Assembly (NCBI RefSeq): GCF_037176765.1 | Contig: NC_090023.1 | Coordinates: forward strand, 216,440,506 to 216,504,505 | DNA length: 64,000 nt | Reading direction: 5' to 3' | DNA from: Anolis sagrei | Taxonomy: Eukaryota > Chordata > Lepidosauria > Squamata > Anolidae | In this document: positions 22,138 through 35,700 of the stretch, piece after piece | Numbering within the stretch: position 1 is the first letter of the stretch | Layout: every line of letters begins with the position of its first letter | Position numbers and translations under genes: made by a program | The notes under the pieces: model-generated | Seen by the model: only the letters and a program-made list of their open reading frames with translations | The model's database searches: none | Told to the model about the DNA's origin: nothing

Positions 22138-23489
22138 GTAGCTGCATCCTATATATGATATTTTGGGGATCTAACTTTATCTCACCAGAGGGGGAAACAA
22201 GATGAAGCTATTGTGGAAAGGGACTAGCAATCTGGAAGCCATCGAAAGCGATCAACTGAACAGAAGTCAGCCCAGCAATACTTCTACAGAAAGTCAAATT
22301 CTGTTTGAAGAATGTATCAGAAGTAATGGTGGATTAGAGGCACAGGAAGCAATAGGACCACTTTGTAGCACTACTGCCCTCACTGAGAAAGGAGAGGGAG
22401 CATTCAGTCCTGTCTGTGGTGATGTAAATAGGTATACTGTATCCATTAGAGTGATATGAGGAACAAAACAAAAAACAAAGCAATGAGATGCAACATATGG
22501 AGAGCTTCCTTGGGTAAAGCTTTAAAATATATATAAGCTCTCCTCAAGCAGAGAGAGTGTGGAACTGTTCCATTCTTACCGCAGAAACGATAGTGGTTTA
22601 TAGGGCAGCAATATGACTTTAGAGAATAAAATAGTAATAAAGGAATAGTTCCGAGCAATGAAATAAGTTGCCTCGGGTAAGCTGGGGGATTTCCTGCTAG
22701 GGGAGAGGCAATTGGGAAACATGAGCATCCCACAGACTAGGGTTGTTTATTTTCCATCAGAATTCTGCAAAAACATGGATGGTATCCTGAGAAACTTGGC
22801 TTTCGTCAGAAAAAAGTGTGTGGCTTGCTGTCAGCTAGGTTTCTAGACGTTATAGCTGTGGCAAAATGCTTAAAATGTAATCTAAAAGCATATAAACTGC
22901 TACCAGACTGAGAAAAATGAGTGAGAAGAAAGTGACAGATCCCTGGGCACCTTCTTGCCTACAACACTGAGTAGGATGAATTGAGGAAAAATGGTTGAAT
23001 GTCATACTTTGCCATAAAGGTGCACTAAAGGACGCAGAGATTCCTAGAAAGAACACTTATACAGGCATTTGTTGGTCCTCCAGTATGATTCTATGACAAA
23101 CTTCCAGCAGAAGTTGACTGTTGAGTTGTGCTGAAGATCCTAGAGATTCCTAGAGAGTTGTTCTCTCTCAAGTTAAAAAATTGAGTTTTTTATTTCAATC
23201 TGTTACACTTTTGCAGAGGTTTTGCACCCCTAACAAATACAGAAGGATGACTGTAATCTACCTTAATCTACAGAAATATTTGGGAATGGACTATTCCTCT
23301 CCAAAAGAGAGAGATTGCACTTGAACAGCAACCAAACCGGCCCACTGCACCACTGGGGGTAGAAGCACAAAGTTGTGCAAGGAAGTACATCTGAGGAAAC
23401 AAAATGTGTGTTGGCCTGTGTAACAGTAAGGGAAAACCTGCACATTCACATGAGGCAGTAACAAAAGAAATATCAGCTTTGGAAGCACA
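22138..23489. other. Intergenic, apparently single-copy
   Basis: No known repeat recognised and no gene assigned. An 85-codon frame at 22202-22459 has no recognisable homology. Confidence 0.35.
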
Positions 23490-23632
23490 AGGGCCCCTTC
23501 CACACAGGTGTATAAAATGCACCTCGAACTGAATTATAATCCACTATATCTGCTTTGAACTGGGTTATCTGAGTCCACACTGCCATATAAATCAGTAATG
23601 TGGGATTTTATACAGCTGTGTGGAAGAGGCCT
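23490..23632. mobile_element. Palindromic MITE (family A)
   Basis: gggccccttccacacaggtg ... cagctgtgtggaagaggcc. Confidence 0.75.
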
Positions 23633-24104
23633 TAGTCTCAACTAGAACATATGGTAACTCTTGAATGAACTGAACTTACATATACATTGGTTAGATTTTT
23701 TCATGTATAAGGGTTGACCCAATTAAACAATGGGTTCTCTTCTAGTGGGAATTAACAATTGGAACTGGGTCAATGTCTTCAGGAGCCATTCACCTGGAAA
23801 TACCAATGGACTGACATTTTAGGTGTCCTTATAAGAACAGACCACAAGAGGGCTCTCCTATTGCACATTACAGGAAGTCAGGAAGCTTGTCTCATTCAAA
23901 TTGATTGTGCCATGAAAAAGAAATCTAAAAATCAACATAGAATTGGAAGAGCCATCTATATCCAGGTACCAATGCAACCAGATTGACTAATATCACACAT
24001 TAAGTTAATATGATTTTCTCAGGTCTGCAATTATCTTTGCAGACCTGAAAAAATCTGACCATTCTTCAATTCAAAACCTGAATGGTTTGAAAATGTTCTG
24101 AGTC

Positions 24105-24290
24105 ACGCTTCTTGTGTGCCTTCAAGTTACTTCAGACCTAAAGTGACTCTAAGGAGAACCTATCACAAGAGTTTTTTTCCCCTCAACATTTATTCAGAAG
24201 CAGTTTACCCTTGCCTTCCATGGCCATGGAGACAATTTGAACCCAGGTTTCCCAGAGTCCTAGTCCTATTGGGAAAATAGATGGGTTCAT
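24105..24290 (-). mobile_element. Old tRNA-derived SINE (third family)
   Basis: gtgtgccttcaagttacttc ... tttgaacccaggtttcccag, with tRNA-like head reversed at right. A second copy is at 27960-28165. Confidence 0.55.
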
Positions 24291-24480
24291 GAAGGCACTG
24301 GGCAGCATTTCATTATTAACTGAGCAAAAGACAGAGATGGGACTGACCTACCCTTCCTTATCCATAATAAACTGTACAATCTCTGAGCCAGAAGCTGTAC
24401 ATACCATGCAAGTAGCAGAAGTAATGGCTGATATCTAACATGTCTGAGAAGGGGTTGAATCTACCTGAGATCCTAAAGTT

Positions 24481-24790
24481 TATGGGTTGATGTATGTTTT
24501 CCGGGCTGCATAACCATGTTCCAGAATCATTCTCTCCTGACATTTTGCCTGCATCTATGGCAGGCATCCTCAGAGGTTGTGAGGTCTGTTGGAAACTAGG
24601 AAATGGGGTTTATATATCTGTGGAAAATCCCATTTTCCTAGGTTCCACCAGACCTCACAACCTCTGAGGATGCCTGCCATAGATGAAGGTGAAAAGTCAG
24701 AAGAGAATGCTTCTGGAGCATGGCCATGCAGCTTGGAAAACACACAACAAACCAGTGATTCCAGCCATGAACGCCTTCAACAATACCTTA
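24481..24790. repeat. Large inverted repeat (hairpin) of a dispersed element
   Basis: The left arm reads ccgggctgcataaccatgtt ... ggcaggcatcctcagaggtt. The right arm is its reverse complement (aacctctgaggatgcctgcc ... gccatgcagcttgg). The loop lies around 24595-24645. The same sequence occurs singly at 43105-43255. It may be Penelope- or LINE-linked; family not certain. Confidence 0.7.
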
Positions 24791-24849
24791 AAGTTTCTAC
24801 TCTTGAGTTTTAAAGATAATAAGAATAATAATAATACACTTTATTTACT

Positions 24850-24990
24850 ACGTTGCTGTGAGTTTTCTGGGCTGTATGACCATGTTCCATAAGCATTTTC
24901 TCCTAACATGTTATGGAACATGGGCATACAGCCTGGAAAACTTACAGCAACCCAGTGATTCTTGCCATGAAAGGCTTTGACAACACACTT
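24850..24990. repeat. Second, shorter inverted repeat of the same element
   Basis: gttgctgtgagttttctggg ... ccatgttcc faces ggaacatgggcatacagcc ... ttacagcaac. It has a near-zero loop around 24908. Confidence 0.65.
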
Positions 24991-25094
24991 TATTTTTATT
25001 CCGCTATATTTCCCTGGAGGAACTCAGAGCAGATTACAGTTTTACATATATAAGGCAACCATTCAATGCCTTTTTACACAGTAAACAACAATAT

Positions 25095-25448
25095 CCAATA
25101 CACAGAGGTAAAGGCCTTCCCTTTCTATTTTCGGCATCAGGAGGCAATGTTTAACTTCCACCATTGGTGTGTATGTGTGTGCTCTTTTTCCATTTTTCCA
25201 TATCAAGGAGACTGTTGTCCATAGACTTTTCCAGCTGTGTTGCTGGAATGTCTGCATGGGGCACCCTTTTACCTCCGCTCTGAGGTGGTATCTATTGATC
25301 TTCTCACATTGCATGCTTTCAAACTGCTAGGTAGACAGAAGCTAGGGCTGACAGCTTGGAGCTCACCCCGGCCCGCAGCTTTGAACTGCTAATCCTCCAG
25401 TCAGCAGATTTCCTGCAGCTAGCGGTTTAACCTGCTGCGCCACCATGG
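25095..25448 (-). mobile_element. Diverged Sauria/ACA-type SINE
   Basis: Same order of blocks as the other copies (tctactg-type tail, cttctcacattgcatgc, gctaggtagacagaagc, head gctgcgccacca) but older. Confidence 0.6.
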
Positions 25449-25769
25449 CCTCCTTCGACAAAATACTGAACTGTTTTCATTGTTAAAGTTGAGGATCTTT
25501 GTTGTATACTTAATTAAAAGCATCAGACTAAAATCCTGAGAAGATTCATAACCATTGAGTAACAGCGGTGAAATACTAGCAGGAGTGCCAGGGGCTCTTA
25601 GTGGTAGGATTTTGCAAGAATATTGGGTGATTATTTTCATCTACCTTCTCCTTATTGGATGATAAGGCCGGGGAAGCCTTGTTTTTTTTTTCCTTTAAAA
25701 GCATCAGGGTTCGCCATTCCCACTGAAAAAGAAAAATGGAAGATGTGTTGTGTAGGATTTGTTTCTTTG

Positions 25770-26009
25770 GTTTCAAACTACAAGAAAGAAGATTCCACCC
25801 GAACATGAGGAAGAACTTTCTGATTGTGAGAGCTGTTCAGCAGTAGAACTCTCTGCCCTGGAGTGTGGTGGAGGCTCCTTCTTTGGAAGCTTTTAAACAG
25901 AGGCTGGATAGCCATCTGTCAGGGGTGCTTTGAATGCAATAATCCTGCTTCTTGGCAGGGGGTTGGACTGGATGGCCCATGAGGTCTCTTCCAACTCTAT
26001 GATTCTATG
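25770..26009 (+). mobile_element. CR1-type LINE 3' end
   Basis: ttcaaactacaagaaagaag to the octamer-type end ctatgattctatg. About 240 bp, 5'-truncated. Confidence 0.85.
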
Positions 26010-27445
26010 TTGCATCATGTTCTTCTCACTGGTGTAGAACAGCTAAAGGTGTGTAGTAAGCAGATACATGGCACTTTAGGAAGTAATGCACAGGATCCTG
26101 AAGAGAACAGGTAGTCAACTTGGAAGTCAACAACTATGAGCAGTGATTATGGAGATTGTGTTAAGTGCAGTATATATTTTTCAAAACATACTTGAGAAAG
26201 AGAAGCTGTGTCTTTCTGACCTACTATTCTCTTATGCATGAGGAACCACCTATTGAAGGACTGGGAAGGAAAAGGCCCACAGTACAGTGAAAACACAACT
26301 AGTGGTTAATGACTTGACAACTATGTGTGATCGGGCATTGTGAATTTTCTCACAGAGGCTGTATCTCCCATCTTCTATCATCCTTGGCCAAATCTCTTTT
26401 TCTTTTTCAAAATAGCATTATAAAAGAGGATTACAGTAATAAGGGCTGAATTAAGACCCCTCATAAAATACCGAGGCAGGACCTCCAATGAGGTCCAGGG
26501 AAACTGAAGGCCTGCCACCATCCCATCACTTGCCTTGACACCTGGTTGTCCAGCTCTCCATTCCAGTCACTTGTAAAACTCTTTTCCCTACAGGAGCTGA
26601 AGGCTTTGATGATTTAGAGCTGTGCTTAGTGCTTGGGTGTGAATTGTGGCTCCCTGCCACCAACACCGAGTTACTGACAAAGAGGAGGGACAGAATTGTC
26701 CCTTCTGAACTCAGATGAAAAGATGAAAAAGGGGACGGGGTGAATAAGGAGGACTAGCGCTATGAAGATCTAGCCTTTCCTTTGGGATCTGCACCGTCCA
26801 TCAGTTCCCACTGGATCTATGCACTGAACTGAGATGGTCATCTAAAACAACAATGGTGCAACATCTCGCTCAGGAAATAGCTCAAAGCCCAAAAAATCTT
26901 TTCCAGTGATCATTCACATTAAAAAATAATGGTGTGATGACCAACCACACCATTCAGTAGCTTCAATTACTAGCAGGCTAATCTATGGAAACAACTATGG
27001 AGGCAAATTAGTACAATTACCACATAAAAGCTCTAGTTCTGCATCTCCTGAGTAGATCAAAGAGTCTCTTGACTCCTCAATAACCTCTACCTTGAGAAAA
27101 AGAGTTTTCTTTACAACCACATCAAGCCATTTTTGAGCCTATTTGCTAAGTGAAGCAGGTGGCATCCCACAGTCAAGCCTTCTTCTCAGATTGTTCTTAA
27201 CACCTGCCATTCAAAAAAAAAAACCCTCTAAAAATGGAAGCACTACACAGCATTCAGGCAGATTTAACATACGTACCACTTCAAAATGACAATTTCCCAC
27301 CATTGTGATGTCAGCCAAGTACTGTATTCACAAAAGACCCAAAAACATGTTTTAAAGTTTTATTAAATGTTAGAGACCACAGATATATTTGTTTTAAAAG
27401 CAACACAGAGAAGAAACAACCAATGGAGGCAAATCATGTTCAAGG
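26010..27445. other. Apparently single-copy DNA downstream of POLL
   Basis: No gene recognised. I looked for BTRC C-terminal exons, expected on this side by synteny, and saw none. A run of about 10 A is at 27215. The candidate POLL poly(A) signal lies at 27359. Confidence 0.4.
27359..27364 (-). terminator. Candidate POLL polyadenylation signal AATAAA
   Basis: This is the first clear AATAAA that I noticed on the minus strand downstream of the POLL stop. It implies a roughly 2 kb 3' UTR containing three SINE copies, which is long, so a nearer non-canonical site is possible. Confidence 0.3.
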
Positions 27446-27712
27446 TTAGGAGGCCCGGTGGCTCAATGGGTTAAACCTTGTGCCAGCAGGACGTAAGACC
27501 AACAGGTCACAGGTTCGAATCCAGGGAGAGTTCAGGCGAGCTCCCTCCGTCAGCTCCGGCTCCCCATGGGGGGACATGGGAGAAGCCTCCCACAAGGATG
27601 GTAAAACACCAAACTTCTGGGCATCTTCTGGGCAACGTCCTTGCAGACAGTCAATTCTCTCACACCAGAAGCGACTTGCACCTCACACCAAGTTGTTCCT
27701 GACACACACAAA
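27446..27712 (+). mobile_element. Second tRNA-derived SINE family, full-length type
   Basis: The head has aggcccggtggctcaatggg and the box-B type ggttcgaatccaggg. The body has gggacatgggagaagcctcc and the tail ctcacaccagaagcgactt. Best preserved copy in the window. Confidence 0.85.
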
Positions 27713-27959
27713 AATTCAAGTTGGGTAAGGGAACTTGTCTGTCTGTGCAAATGCTGGACTTCCTAGTTAGAATTGAGATGTAATTCCGCCAATCTTTTCA
27801 TTTGTTAATGCTAACAGAGGAGTAGATAAAGTGTGGTCCTCAAGATGTTGATGTACTGCAATTCTCAGCATGCTTGCCATTTGCTATGCTGGATAGGATA
27901 AATTTCGGAGTTTCCAAGAGGGCATAATAGGGTCAGTTTTCACACCCATATTCCAGGAC

Positions 27960-28165
27960 GCACAGTATGTGGTTGTTTTTGTGTGTCTTCAAATCATTTC
28001 TGACCTATGAGAACCCTACGGCAATCCTATCGCAGGATTTTCTTGGCAAGATTTATTCAGATTGGGGTTGGCTTTGCCTTCCCCTGAGATGCATTCAAGT
28101 TTACCCAGTGGATTTCCATTGGGGTTGAACAGGGATGTGAATTCTGGATTTCTAGTGTCCTAGTC
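27960..28165 (-). mobile_element. Old tRNA-derived SINE (third family)
   Basis: gtgtcttcaaatcatttctg ... ttttcttggcaagatttattc ... ctagtgtcctagtcc. Same family as 24105-24290. Confidence 0.6.
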
Positions 28166-28585
28166 CAACTCTTCTGAAATAAAGGGTGCCCTTGCTAAGG
28201 TCCTAACTCTGGCCTTGATTTCATCAGAAATCTTTAAATATCTGAAGGGTTGTCAAACAATCCTAACACCTAATCCAATGGATTTAAATTACAAAAAAGA
28301 GAATCCAATTAAACCGGAAATTAAAATCTGTTCAATGGGGGACTAGACTATCTCTGAAAATAAGGGACTTCCCTTCATTGGAAGGTTTTAAAATGAGGTG
28401 AGATAACCACTTATGGAGAGGGATTCCTGGAGCTCAGTTCCTGCATCCAAGTCCATCCTCCTCCATCATCTTCAGCCCCATCCAGAACTAACCGGGAGTC
28501 CTTGACATACTACCTCTGCTTTTGATGGCTCTCAACAGAAAACAAGGTACTTATCCTTGCAACAGACCTCAAGATAGTCATAAAA

Positions 28586-28915
28586 AGGTAAAGGTAAAGA
28601 TTTTCCCTTGACAATAAGTCTAGTCGAGTCTGACTCTGGGGTGGGGCTCATCTCCATTTCTAAGCCAAAGAGCTGGCGTTGTCCGTAGATGCCTCCTAGG
28701 TCATGTGAACGGCATGACTGCATGGAGCACCATTACCTTCCCACCAAAGCGGTATCTATTGATCTACTCACATTTGCATGTTTTCTGTTAGGTTGGCAGA
28801 AGCTGGGGCTAACAGCGGGAGCTTGCCCTGCTCCCCAGATTTGAACCACCAACCTTTCGATCAGCAAATTCAGCAGCTCAGCAGTTCAACCCTCTGCACC
28901 ACCGGGGGCTTCCAA
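28586..28915 (-). mobile_element. Sauria/ACA-type SINE
   Basis: aaaggtaaaggtaaagattt to caccaccgggggct. Head reversed at right. Confidence 0.8.
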
Positions 28916-29374
28916 GATAGTCATATAGCTGTCCAAAAGAGAGAGAAAGCACTTCCATGACTAGGAAAGGCGGCAGCTTTCACAACACCAAAAAGGATGG
29001 TGCCTTTGCAAAGTGCTTGAGAGTGTCTTAAAAACCCATTCTTTAAAATCTGAGCATTCTCCATCCTCCTCCTATTAGATCTTTAAAAACAGTGTTCAGT
29101 GTGCAAAGTATTTCACAACAGTCTCTTATTTGTGTAGTGAGGTAGGTTTTCAATTCTTTAGGTTGCTCTCCTTACAATACCACTAAAGCCAATGAAATTC
29201 ATTCAGAAACGTGGGCTTTTCCAAGGCGAGAGCGTCAACACCCAGCAGCACCAAAAAGAACTAGCGGTTCACACAACCACCTCCTTTAGTACCCACATCT
29301 CCTTGATCAAGGCATCGGGCACGCCTGAAGTGCAGCATTCAGGAGGCGTCCCGTGTCTGCTCCCCATCTTTCTC

Positions 29375-29739
29375 TCACCAGTCCCTCTCTTGTGGCTCCC
29401 GGTAAGGTAGGTCCAGAAGCAAGAACACATCCTTCTCAGTGGGAGTGGGCAGAACATGGCCTGGCACTGTTTTGAGGCCACCGTGCCCACGTACCACACC
29501 ACAGCTGAGGGCATGCTCTGACAGACTCATGCCCTTGGTCTTGGCCAGAGCGCGCATGGAGCGATTGAAGTGGGCTGAGCCAGTGAAGTAGAGCAAGGAA
29601 CAAGCAAACTCGCTGTAGGGCACCACAATGATATCCAGACGGCGGTGGCGCCTGTCTGGGCCTGGCAGACGGCAGACCCCAAGGTACTTTTTTTGGTTTC
29701 CACTGTCCTCCTGACTCACTAGGTCATCTGTGAGAAAAC
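29375..29739 (-). CDS. POLL: POLL last exon with third catalytic aspartate and stop
   Basis: The exon encodes [11 protein letters not shown] to the stop (TGA at 29377-29375). It includes [18 protein letters not shown] with D493, the [20 protein letters not shown] helix region, and the near-invariant C-terminus [11 protein letters not shown]. The acceptor is ttctcctcag. Confidence 0.97.
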
Positions 29740-32700
29740 CTGAGGAGAAAAGCACAAGCATGTAAGTAAGGATAGCAGTTGTTATCCTCCAGAAACTTCA
29801 TGTTTTGTGGCTGCCACAAACTATGTTGAATTGGTTGAGACTCTATAAGAAAAAACTACAAAAAAATACAAAAACTATAGCAAAATATGCTGCGGGATGT
29901 TCCATAAAAATTAAGTTTTTGCAGTTTAATAAGCATTTTCCACGTTTTTATGATAGAACCAATTAGGAAATGACATTTATAACCCAGGAACAAAAACTGT
30001 GTTACATAGTGATCTAAATGAATACATTTATTTACATAACTATGAAACTTCATGGTGTTGACTGCTGGTTACTGGTCTGTTTTGAAGCAGAATTCACAAT
30101 GCTGGATAGGGTCTTTGAATTATGACCTGGGTCTGGACTATCTGAAATAGGTTATCTGCCTATATGATCCTGAATAGATTATATGCCCCTCAAAGGAGGA
30201 CGTTTTCTCAGTCCTCTGGTGCTCATCTCCATTTCTAAGCTGAAGAGCCAGTGTTGTTCATAGACACCTCCAAGGTCATGAGGCCAGCTTGACTGCATGG
30301 AGCAGCGTTACATTCCCGCAGAAGCGGTACCTCTTGATCTACTCACATATGCATGTTTTCGAACTGCTAGGTTGGCAGGAGCAGAGCTAACAGTGGGAGT
30401 TCACCCTGCTCCCTGGATTCGAACCGCCAACCTTTCAGTCAGAAAGTTCAACAGATCAGCAGTTTAACACGCTGCATCATCAGGGGGGCAGGATATAAAT
30501 ACAATTAAGTTAAAAGCAGTCTAATCTCTGACAAAAACAACAAAACACTCAAGATGGCATTAATTAAGTGATTCATATTCTTCTTATTCACTGGTTGACT
30601 TTGCATTTGGAGACTATTAAAAAGTAAAAAAAAGTGACATTAAGACTTTTAACGTTTTTGTTAATGTTTTTTGTTCAAGAAACAGAATAATTTGTACTGT
30701 TAAATTGGAGCAAACAATACAGCCTTCCTTTCTTACGGTTTTTCAAACAATGAGCCCATGATCTAGTCCAGCTATATGTAGGAGGGAAAGAAAGCTTCTT
30801 CTAATAAAGTAGCAAGTATTAGATATTTTCTAATCAGGATGAATTGCCAAGATCAACTTTTTCTTACTATTTCAAATTGTTCAAAGGTGCAAAGAAGCTA
30901 GAAAACTCGTCGTCTATCCCCCCCCCCCCCCCCAGCCCTTGGAGCTTAACTGACAGTCCAGTACCCTGATTCCGAAGACAGTCAAGTAGCTTGCTGAATA
31001 CTCCTTCGTGGGAGTGTCCATCAGGGTGAGTCACCAGCACATCTACGTCCCCACAAGTGGACTTTCCCCGCCGAAATGAGCCACATGCAACACACACTAG
31101 CCCAGGTTGGATAGACTGTGCTGCTTCTCTAACCTTGAAGATAAGGGAGATCAAAGCAATGAGTTGAGACACATTATCATTACAAGTTTCTTTTCGTTAC
31201 TACCCAATGAGATAATTCAGTTGCCCTGCACTACTGTGTTTGCTATAAATAAATAAGAAGTGTTATTTCAATACAAACATGTATTTAAACTCAAATACAT
31301 AGAAAAATAAAAGATAAATACTGGGGCTGCCATCACTCAAACTCTGTATCAACAACGATGAATTCCATCATTTGCACTAATCATGGAAACACAGCAGACT
31401 CCAATTAAAAGTATTCTGCTCCATCTAGCAACACTGTAAATTTACCATAAAGTGCCATTGAACTCAAAAACCTACTTCAAACCTACAAGTGAACACGAAG
31501 ATTCTCACGATGGTAAATGACAAAAGGGAAGGAATCAGCCATAGCAGAGCACCTGACGAACCAACCTGAACACAGCATAAATGCTGGACCACTCTAACAA
31601 CCACCAGACTACACAAAGAAGCCATTGAAATCCACAAGCATGTGGACAATTTCAACAGAAAGGAATAAGACCATGAAAAGGAACAAAAGCTGACTACCAG
31701 TATTTAAAAAGCATGGGCCACCGTGGCTACGTCCGGCTTCCCAAGGTAGAGGCGCAACTGGTGCACAAGTTTTAATTGTGCGAAAGCTCAATTTCAGGCT
31801 GAGTGATGAATCCAGGATCACTCCCAACCTGCATCTTTCGGGAGAGTGTAACCCCATCCAGCACAGGCTGTAACCGTATACCCTGTTCGGCCTTATGACT
31901 GACCAGGAGTACTTCTTTCTTGTCTGGATTCAATTTCAATTTGTTCACCCTCATCCAGATCGTCACAGTGGCCAAGCACCGGTTCAGGACCTGAACAGCC
32001 TTCTTAGCAGTAAGTGGAAAGGAGTGATAGAGTTGGACGTCATCTGTGTACAGATGACATCAAATTACAAAACTTGGGGTGATCTCCCATGGTGGCTTCA
32101 CATCTACATGAAGCTGATGAATGAAAGAATAAACTTCATCAGTGTGTTGATGAGTTCCATGTCTTCTCACAAATGAAAAACAGACCAAGTATAGGGACTC
32201 ACACAACGAATTTGGGCCCAAAGATGAGTTCTTCATCCAGCAGCATCCCAAGACCGGTGCGATTGATGGCTTCATTCAAGCATAATTTGAAGGGGATTTG
32301 GGTATGTAGGATTATGGGCCTTATGGTGCCAATCACCCACTTTACTAGACAAAGATGTGATTGCTGCTTCAGAACATAAAGGATTCATGGGGGAGTGCGA
32401 GGCAGTTTGGAGGGTGAGTACCCCTTGTCAGTCTCTAGGATCATCCTTCATTAGTGAGAGATAAACCCATTAACCTTTGCCCTGCAACATATGGGGATAG
32501 CTTTCATGGCTTTTCTAATGTAGATCTGGTTCTTTCGCATTTTCAATTAAGTTTTCTTGAAAGCAGCCAGTTCCACATAGCACCTTGGATCTCATGACAG
32601 TCGGCAGCTAATCCCTTCATCCTCTTGTCTCTTCACCCGAGGTGGGCAAGAGAAGGGTAATCTCATCAAACCCACAATGGGTCAACTCCGTTCGCAAAAG

Positions 32701-35700
32701 AGTCCCCAAAGAACTTTAATCCTATGTCAGGAGTGATGCCCTACCTGGCAACCGTGTATTCTTCCAGGGCAGGCACTGTGACTGACTGACAGTGTTACGC
32801 TGCCCAGTGCTGCCATGGCAATTTCCGCCTACAGAAGAAGCAATGAAAACGCTTCTTGTGTTTTTGATATTTATCCACTACTCAAATGTTTTTAGTAAAC
32901 CAAGGGCCCAGGACACGATTCTGGCAAAGTCCAGAGAAAGGAAGAAAGAGGACTTGCTTAGACAGTTAGAAATGCTTCCTTTCCTCACCACAAGGAGCAC
33001 TACAGAGACTTAGAAGAGGATTTGCGCTTCTAGCCTGCCATGAGGCGGTCTAAGGACTGGCAGAACAAACCAGAGGTTTCTAAAACAGATCTTATCATCT
33101 TACAAGCAAAAAAGTTAAGATATATTGAATTTGTAGTCAGCTATAGAGTTCATTCACCTGGAGAGTATGGAAAGGTTATTTATTTATTGTGTCAGAAGCG
33201 AACCAAGGGTACAGTTGTAATGTATTTAAAAACACAGTTAAATAAACATGGCATTATACTAAATGTCCTTTGACCAGTAGCTGGCCACTTGAAGTGCCTC
33301 TAGTGTTGCTATAAGAAAGTCCTCCATTGTGCACGTGACAGGGCTCAGACTGTATTGTAATAGGCTGTCTGTGGTTTGCTCTTCTCCACACTCGCATGTG
33401 GTGGACTCCACTTTGTGGCCCTATTTCTTAAGGTTGGTTTTGCATCTCGCGGTACTAGAGCGCAGTCTGTTCAGCACCTTCTACTTCACCCAGTCCCCTG
33501 TGTGCTCAGGAGGGAGTCTCTCATTCAGTATTAGCCATAGCTTTTGGTTCCAGGTTTTAGCCTGCCACTTTTGGAATCTCGCTTGCTGAGGTGTCCCTAC
33601 GAGTATCTCTGTAGATCTTAGAAAACTATTTCTTGATTAAGGTGTTGGCATGTTGGCTGATATCTGAACAGAGGATGGGCTGGAGATGTCAGTGCCTTGG
33701 TCCTTTCATTACAGTCTGCTACTTCCTGGCAGATGTCAGGGGGTGCAATACCGGCTAAACAGTATAATCTATCCAGTGGTGTGGAGAGTAGACATAATGA
33801 TAATGCAGCATGTCTCATTAAGAGCCACATCCACTGTTTTAATGTGGTGAGAGGTGTTCCACACTGGGCATGCATATTCAGCAGCAAGCACAAGGGCAGA
33901 TATGACTTCATTGTGTCTGGTTGTGATCCCCAGGTTGTGTCAGTCAGCTTTCATATGATATTATTTCTAGCATCCACTTTTTGTTTGATAGACAAGCAGT
34001 GTTTCTTGTAGGTCAGAGCACAGTCCTGGTTTCCATGTTTTTACACATGAGGTCTCACCTTTGACTTGTCAGGAGGCTCAACTAGGAGGCCAAGGTAGTT
34101 AATAAATTTTTTATTAATGAACTGATTGATTGAACATTAAATGGATTGGCAAAATGTAACAACATAGCACCAAATTCAGAGGTGGGGCATAAGCAGCAAG
34201 AAGGGAAGTCATACCTTTTCTGCCTTAAAGGTGCCCTAGCCACAGTCCTTACTCAGAAACTTACTGTCTGCTCAATTTCAGCAGCTTCTTCCCTCGGCAT
34301 ACGCTCCACAAAGTCCTCGTAGTGCTTCAAGCCAATGGCCTGTTGGCGAGTGAGTGAGGCCTTCGAGCGGACATCATCCAGAGTGCGGAAACCCTGCCCA
34401 AAGTACACAGGAAACTCAGAGAGCAGAACTTCCTTTTTAGTAATCCCTCCTAAGAACCATTCTAGTACACTGGAGGGCTTGAATTTTTTTTAAAAAAGGG
34501 AACCTATCTCCTGCCCAATAGACAGTCTTGGGATTTAGCTCTTCACTGGGAACGTTTTTTTTCGTGTCAGGAGTGACTTCTGGTATGAGTCGCTTCTGGT
34601 GTGAGAAAATTGTCCATCTGCAAAGACGCTGCCCAGGGGATGCCAGGATGTTTTATCAGCCTGTGGGATGCTTTTCTCATGTCCTCACATGAGAAAATGG
34701 AGCTGACAGATGGGTGCTCACCCTGCTCCCCGGATTCAAACTGCCAACCTTTTGGTCAGCAGTCCTGTCAGCACAAGGGTTTAACCCATTGGGCCACCGG
34801 GTGCTCCTATAAGTAGTAGTTGCTGATCCATCATCACTGGGATCAACCAGGTCAATGCTCCAAAACTGGGGGCATCTTTGAAGGTTTGGGAGCAAAAGGA
34901 ACCCAAGTGTAAACCCAATGCAATCCTTTGCAAGTAGCCAGATAGAGCCATGGTTGGCGCAACTAGCAAGGATACAATGCTGTTTCCGATTATGCAAAAA
35001 AACAAGGCAGATGCAAGCAGGAATGAAAGATGATATTAAGAACACCGAGGAGAACGCAATTGCAATTATATTTTCATAATGGAGCTGGTAAACCTCATAA
35101 CACTGTGACACCAAAAATTACATGGTAGTCTTACTCAGAGTTAACTTCATGAACATGTAGATAATAACCACTGGCGTACTACAAATGAAGCCCACTTCCA
35201 AGGCAAATACTTTGAGACCTTTAACACCATTAACTATGGTATTATTCTGGGCTACTTTGCTGGGATGGAACTTGGGAGGTGGTTTTACAGTGGTTCCATT
35301 CCTTCCTGGAAAGTGAAGCCCAGAATATGGTGCTATATTGTTTAAATCAGTGGTTCCCAACCTTTTTTTGACCAGGGACCACTTTGACCAAGAACCACTC
35401 TCCAACATTAGTACCAAAACTTACGAATCAGTTTTTGGTAAACTTTAGATTCGGTTTGGTTATTTGGAGTGCTAATTCAGAAAATTGCATTGGACAGATC
35501 ACATCAACTCCAGTTTCTGGCACAGAACATATGCCATCCAGTTGTCGCCATCTGCTTGCCTGCAGAAAACTATATTTAATAATCTAGAGCTGATGTGATA
35601 GTAGTAATCTTTCGTAGATAGTCAGCCTCTCCCCTCCTGACATCCCATTGCCTCAGCCCTATAAGAGGGTTTCGCGAGACCAGTCACTCTCGTGCCTATG

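Noticed and set aside
22202-22459. 85-codon frame in apparently single-copy DNA
   Set aside because: No recognisable homology, no splice context and ordinary length for chance.
26010-27345. Possible BTRC 3' exons expected by synteny
   Set aside because: No beta-TrCP C-terminal WD sequence was seen on either strand; BTRC probably lies further left.
28320-28450. Possible old CR1 remnant
   Set aside because: Only faint similarity to the CR1 C-terminal region by eye; too weak to call.
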